Part shown: one piece after another, positions 6,416 through 9,290 of the stretch
Layout: every line of letters begins with the position of its first letter
Position numbering within the stretch: the stretch's first letter is position 1
NCBI GenBank assembly: GCA_024275615.1
Contig: JAJRYU010000487.1
Location: 1-9,290, forward strand
Reading direction: 5' to 3'
DNA length: 9,290 bases
Source of the DNA: Planctomycetota bacterium
GTDB taxonomy: Bacteria; Planctomycetota; GCA-002687715; DRQF01
Notes under the pieces: generated by a model
The model's database searches: none
Told to the model about the DNA's origin: nothing
What the model saw: only the letters and a program-made list of their open reading frames with translations
Position numbers and translations under genes: made by a program

Positions 6416-6910
6416 ATGCTCAGAATCACCAAACAAGCAGACTACGGCATTGTCTTGATGACCCACTTTGGCAGTGCGCCTGAGCGGGAACTCATGAACG
6501 CAAAAGATCTTGCGTCGAAGACTGCCTTGCCACTGCCCATGGTCTCAAAAATCCTGAAACGGCTGACAAGGTTTGGGCTTCTGATTTCCACGCGTGGAGC
6601 CATGGGAGGCTACGTCCTCGCCCGTTCCAGTCATGACATTCGGCTCTTGGAGATGATCGCCGCACTCGAGGGGCCGATCGCCATGACCGAGTGCTCTGAA
6701 GCCGACGCCCAAGCTTGTCCTATTGAGTCGAGTTGCCGGACCCGCGTCAATTGGAAACTCATCAACCAGGTGGTCCATCAAGCTCTCGAGGGCGTTACGC
6801 TCGCACAAATGATCACTCCGGCACCAGCTTGTGCCACTCTCGATCAAACCATTGACATGAGCGTGTTGCAAACCGCTCCCAAACTTGAGTCAGGAGAAAT
6901 CGTTGACTAA
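6416..6910 (+). CDS. Rrf2-family SUF operon regulator (Fe-S type)
   Basis: The 164-residue product is an Rrf2/IscR-type winged-helix regulator. It opens with MLRITKQADYGIVLMTHF (1-18), the characteristic Rrf2 first helix. A helix-turn-helix covers about 28-55 (AKDLASKTALPLPMVSKILK), followed by the wing TRGAMGGYVLAR (59-70). Cys93, Cys101 and Cys107 (C-x7-C-x5-C, followed by RTRVNW) match the cluster-binding segment of the SUF-system regulator subfamily; E. coli IscR has C-x5-C-x5-C. It probably binds a [2Fe-2S] cluster and represses the suf genes when clusters are plentiful. The start at 6416 was chosen because the Rrf2 homology begins there and CAGGT (6406-6410) lies five bases upstream; the frame is open to 6344, but the extra residues match nothing. 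Its 3' end overlaps sufB by 8 bases, so the two are co-transcribed. It is probably autoregulated via the dyad at 6263-6304 (inference). Confidence 0.9.
   Translation: MLRITKQADYGIVLMTHFGSAPERELMNAKDLASKTALPLPMVSKILKRLTRFGLLISTRGAMGGYVLARSSHDIRLLEMIAALEGPIAMTECSEADAQACPIESSCRTRVNWKLINQVVHQALEGVTLAQMITPAPACATLDQTIDMSVLQTAPKLESGEIVD
6892..6896 (+). promoter_or_regulatory. Ribosome binding site that sets a TTG start for sufB
   Basis: AGGAG inside the last codons of the rrf2 gene lies six bases before TTG at 6903. The other in-frame candidate, TTG at 6885, lies before this site and has no comparable sequence upstream. Confidence 0.7.
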
Positions 6911-8348
6911 GAAGAACGAGCATTTGGAAGAAGTGACCGAACGTGAATACGAGTGGGGATTCGTTACCGACATCGAGTCGGTTGTCATCCCAAAAGGACT
7001 CAATGAAGACGTCGTCCGCCTGATCTCCGCCAAGAAAAAGGAACCGCAGTTCTTGCTCGATTATCGATTGAGAGCGTTTAGGCACTGGCTCACGTTGGCA
7101 GAACCCGAATGGCCCAAGGTTCACTACCCCAAAATCGACTACCAAGACATTATCTACTTTGCCGCCCCCAAGTCGGACGATGATCGCCCAAAGAGTTTGG
7201 ATGAAGTCGACCCAGAATTGCTTGAGACTTACGAGAAACTGGGCATCCCTTTGAACGAACGCGCTGCTCTTGCAGGTGTTGCTGTTGATGCCGTCTTTGA
7301 CAGTGTCTCCGTAGCCACCACATACAAGGATCAGCTCGCCGAAAAGGGAATCATCTTTGGCTCGTTTTCAGAAGCCGTCCATGAACATCCAGAACTCATC
7401 AAGAAGTACCTGGGTTCGGTCGTCCCCTACACAGATAACTATTTTGCCGCGCTCAATGCTGCGGTCTTTAGCGATGGTTCCTTTGTCTACATTCCCAAAG
7501 GGGTTCGTTGTCCCATGGAGTTGTCGACCTACTTCCGCATCAATACGGAAGGAACCGGGCAATTCGAACGCACCCTGCTCGTGGCTGACGAAGGCAGTTA
7601 TGTCAGTTACTTGGAGGGTTGCACCGCACCTCAACGTGACGAAAACCAGTTGCACGCGGCGGTCGTTGAATTGGTCGCTCACGACAACGCAGAGATCAAG
7701 TATTCCACTGTCCAAAACTGGTATCCGGGCGACAAAGATGGAAAAGGCGGCATTTTCAACTTTGTCACCAAACGAGGTGTCTGCCATGAAAGTGCCAAGA
7801 TTTCGTGGACTCAAGTTGAAACCGGTTCAGCCATCACGTGGAAATACCCCAGTTGCATCCTCAAGGGCGACAACTCTGTGGGCGAATTCTATTCCGTTGC
7901 TTTGACCAACATGTATCAGCAGGCCGACACGGGCACCAAGATGATTCATCTTGGCCGCAACACAAAAAGCACGATCGTCTCAAAAGGAATCTCGGCTGGG
8001 CATGGCCACAACGCCTATCGCGGATTGGTCAAGATTGGCAAGAATGCTGATGGCGCGAGAAACTACTCCCAATGTGACTCCCTGCTCATGGGCTCAGAGT
8101 GTGGTGCCCACACATTCCCTTACATCGAAGTCGCGAACAAGACTGCACAAGTTGAACACGAAGCGACGACATCGAAGATTAGTGAAGATCAATTGTTCTA
8201 CATTCGGCAGCGCGGAATTTCAGAAGAAGATGCTGTCAACATGATCGTCAATGGCTTCTGCAAAGAGGTCTTTCGTGAATTGCCAATGGAGTTTGCCGTC
8301 GAGGCCCAGAAACTCCTTGAAGTCAGCCTTGAAGGCGCCATCGGTTAA
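6903..8348 (+). CDS. sufB: SufB, Fe-S cluster assembly scaffold subunit
   Basis: SufB is the main scaffold subunit of cytosolic SufBC2D; it accepts sulfur from SufS/SufE-type donors and builds the nascent cluster. From the TTG at 6903 the product has 481 residues (E. coli SufB about 495). The functional residues align with E. coli using a constant offset of 14: Cys240 in SYLEGC (Cys254 in E. coli, sulfur acceptor), Arg212 and Asn214 in FRINTE (sulfur tunnel), Cys391 in SQCDS (Cys405, cluster site at the SufB-SufD interface) and the EHE triplet at 418-420 that includes the glutamate ligand. The beta-helix core (about 180-400) and the C-terminal helical end (GFCKEVFRELPMEFAVEAQK, 451-470) are complete. 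The start overlaps the end of the Rrf2 gene by 8 bases, pointing to translational coupling. sufC follows after 12 bases. Confidence 0.97.
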   Translation: MTKKNEHLEEVTEREYEWGFVTDIESVVIPKGLNEDVVRLISAKKKEPQFLLDYRLRAFRHWLTLAEPEWPKVHYPKIDYQDIIYFAAPKSDDDRPKSLDEVDPELLETYEKLGIPLNERAALAGVAVDAVFDSVSVATTYKDQLAEKGIIFGSFSEAVHEHPELIKKYLGSVVPYTDNYFAALNAAVFSDGSFVYIPKGVRCPMELSTYFRINTEGTGQFERTLLVADEGSYVSYLEGCTAPQRDENQLHAAVVELVAHDNAEIKYSTVQNWYPGDKDGKGGIFNFVTKRGVCHESAKISWTQVETGSAITWKYPSCILKGDNSVGEFYSVALTNMYQQADTGTKMIHLGRNTKSTIVSKGISAGHGHNAYRGLVKIGKNADGARNYSQCDSLLMGSECGAHTFPYIEVANKTAQVEHEATTSKISEDQLFYIRQRGISEEDAVNMIVNGFCKEVFRELPMEFAVEAQKLLEVSLEGAIG

Positions 8349-8360
8349 ATAGGATTATTC

Positions 8361-9119
8361 ATGCTTAAGATAGAGAACCTGGAAGCAACTGTAGACGGCA
8401 AGAAGATCATCAATGGTCTCAACCTCTCAGTTAATCCAGGCGAAATTCACGCGATCATGGGCCCCAACGGGTCTGGGAAGAGTACTCTTTCCTACTTGCT
8501 TTCAGGACGTGAGGGCTATGTGGCGACCGGTGGGACCGTCAGATTCGGTGGCAAGAATCTCTTGGACATGGAGCCGGAAGAACGAGCCTGCGCTGGGCTC
8601 TTTCTTGCGTTTCAATATCCAGTCGCGATACCCGGCGTCAACAACATGTATTTCTTGAAAGCTGCGCTCAACGCTCAACGCGCTGCAAGAGGCGAAGAGG
8701 AACTCGACGCCATCGCTTTCATGAAGCTCGTTGATGACAAACTGAAGACCGTCCATTTGAAGAAGGAACTGCTTTCAAGACCGGTCAACCATGGCTTTTC
8801 TGGTGGTGAAAAAAAGAGGAACGAAGTGTTCCAAATGGCTCTCTTGGAACCCCAACTCGCCATCCTTGATGAAACGGATTCCGGGCTCGACATCGACGCC
8901 CTGAAGGCGGTCGCGGATGGTGTCAACTCTCTGCGGAGTCCAGAAAGATCAATGATCGTCATTACCCATTATCAGCGGTTACTTGACTATATCGAACCGG
9001 ATTTTGTCCACGTGCTTCTCCGCGGCAGAATCGTCAAATCTGGGGACAAGTCTCTGGCGCTCAAGCTTGAGGATCAAGGGTACGGTTGGATTGAAGAGGA
9101 GGTTGGAATCTCCCGTTGA
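8361..9119 (+). CDS. sufC: SufC, Fe-S assembly ATPase
   Basis: SufC is the ABC-type ATPase that drives conformational change in SufBC2D; it is soluble and not a transporter. The 252-residue product is near the E. coli length (248). All ABC elements are present: Walker A GPNGSGKST (34-42), Q-loop glutamine at 85 in LAFQYPV, signature FSGGEKKR (146-153) in the SufC-typical SGGEKKRNE form, Walker B LAILDE (166-171) with catalytic Glu171, D-loop SGLD (174-177) and switch His203. AGGA (8351-8354) lies six bases before the ATG. The gene begins 12 bases after sufB and its stop is directly followed by sufD, so it is part of the same operon. No missing key residue is seen. Confidence 0.97.
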   Translation: MLKIENLEATVDGKKIINGLNLSVNPGEIHAIMGPNGSGKSTLSYLLSGREGYVATGGTVRFGGKNLLDMEPEERACAGLFLAFQYPVAIPGVNNMYFLKAALNAQRAARGEEELDAIAFMKLVDDKLKTVHLKKELLSRPVNHGFSGGEKKRNEVFQMALLEPQLAILDETDSGLDIDALKAVADGVNSLRSPERSMIVITHYQRLLDYIEPDFVHVLLRGRIVKSGDKSLALKLEDQGYGWIEEEVGISR

Positions 9120-9133
9120 GATCACATTTTCTC

Positions 9134-9290
9134 ATGATGAAAACATCCGAACAACTGAGCGGCAGCGAACGATTTACAGCTACTTTTGTCAATTTCAACG
9201 CATCTCGAACAGAAGAACCGAACTGGTTGCGGCAACGCCGATTGGCAGCCATTGAGAGATTTGAGGAAATTGGGTTTCCGACAAAGAAGG
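9134..9290 (+). CDS. sufD: SufD, Fe-S assembly protein, N-terminal part (cut by window edge)
   Basis: An open frame runs to the window edge with 52 complete codons from ATG at 9134. The segment EEPNWLRQRRLAAIERFEEI (27-46) followed by GFPTKK is the conserved N-terminal SufD pattern (EPxWLxxxRxxAxxxFxxxGFPT). SufD pairs with SufB in SufBC2D and is needed for iron entry. Its position straight after sufC supports the call. The start is uncertain: ATG at 9134 or 9137 has no good ribosome site, while TTG at 9116 overlaps the sufC stop (TTGA) and has AGGAGG at 9097-9102, 13 bases upstream, which is a long gap. The TTG start would add six residues. The C-terminal beta-helix domain is outside the window. 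Confidence 0.88.
   Translation, partial: MMKTSEQLSGSERFTATFVNFNASRTEEPNWLRQRRLAAIERFEEIGFPTKK

Overview
The window is an ordinary bacterial chromosomal segment, roughly 50-55% G+C by eye, with tightly packed genes, Shine-Dalgarno sites and one TTG start. It shows no tRNA, rRNA, CRISPR, insertion sequence or phage gene. The Rrf2-type SUF regulator followed by sufB-sufC-sufD, together with a tldD-tldE pair and an acyl-CoA dehydrogenase, suggests a Gram-negative heterotroph. I cannot fix the phylum from sequence alone; proteobacterial, myxococcal or acidobacterial lineages would all fit.

Layout. Positions 1-162 hold the C-terminal end of a response-regulator receiver domain. It is followed 25 bases later by a small PAS-domain protein (188-697) that ends just where a histidine kinase would normally continue. 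An acyl-CoA dehydrogenase lies on the minus strand (824-2020). A 311-base divergent gap then leads to a stand-alone homologue of the C-terminal half of CTP synthase (2332-3072), in which all three catalytic triad positions are substituted. After a 168-base gap with a candidate promoter and a perfect 10-bp inverted repeat come tldD (3241-4644) and tldE/pmbA (4644-6020), which overlap by one base and encode the two subunits of a zinc-dependent peptidase. A 395-base gap carries an unusual set of overlapping inverted repeats around a TATA-like element. It is followed by an Rrf2-family Fe-S regulator (6416-6910), sufB (6903-8348), sufC (8361-9119) and the first 52 codons of sufD (from about 9134 to the window end).

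How they work together. The right third is an iron-sulfur cluster assembly operon: SufB, SufC and SufD form the SufBC2D scaffold, and the co-transcribed Rrf2 protein, with three conserved cysteines, is expected to sense Fe-S status and control the operon, probably through the dyad at 6263-6304. TldD and TldE act together as a heterodimeric peptidase. The left end looks like part of a two-component or PAS signalling locus. I did not find a clear new multi-gene system. The points most worth following are the triad-less CTP-synthase-like protein and the two compact regulatory dyads upstream of tldD and of the rrf2-suf operon.
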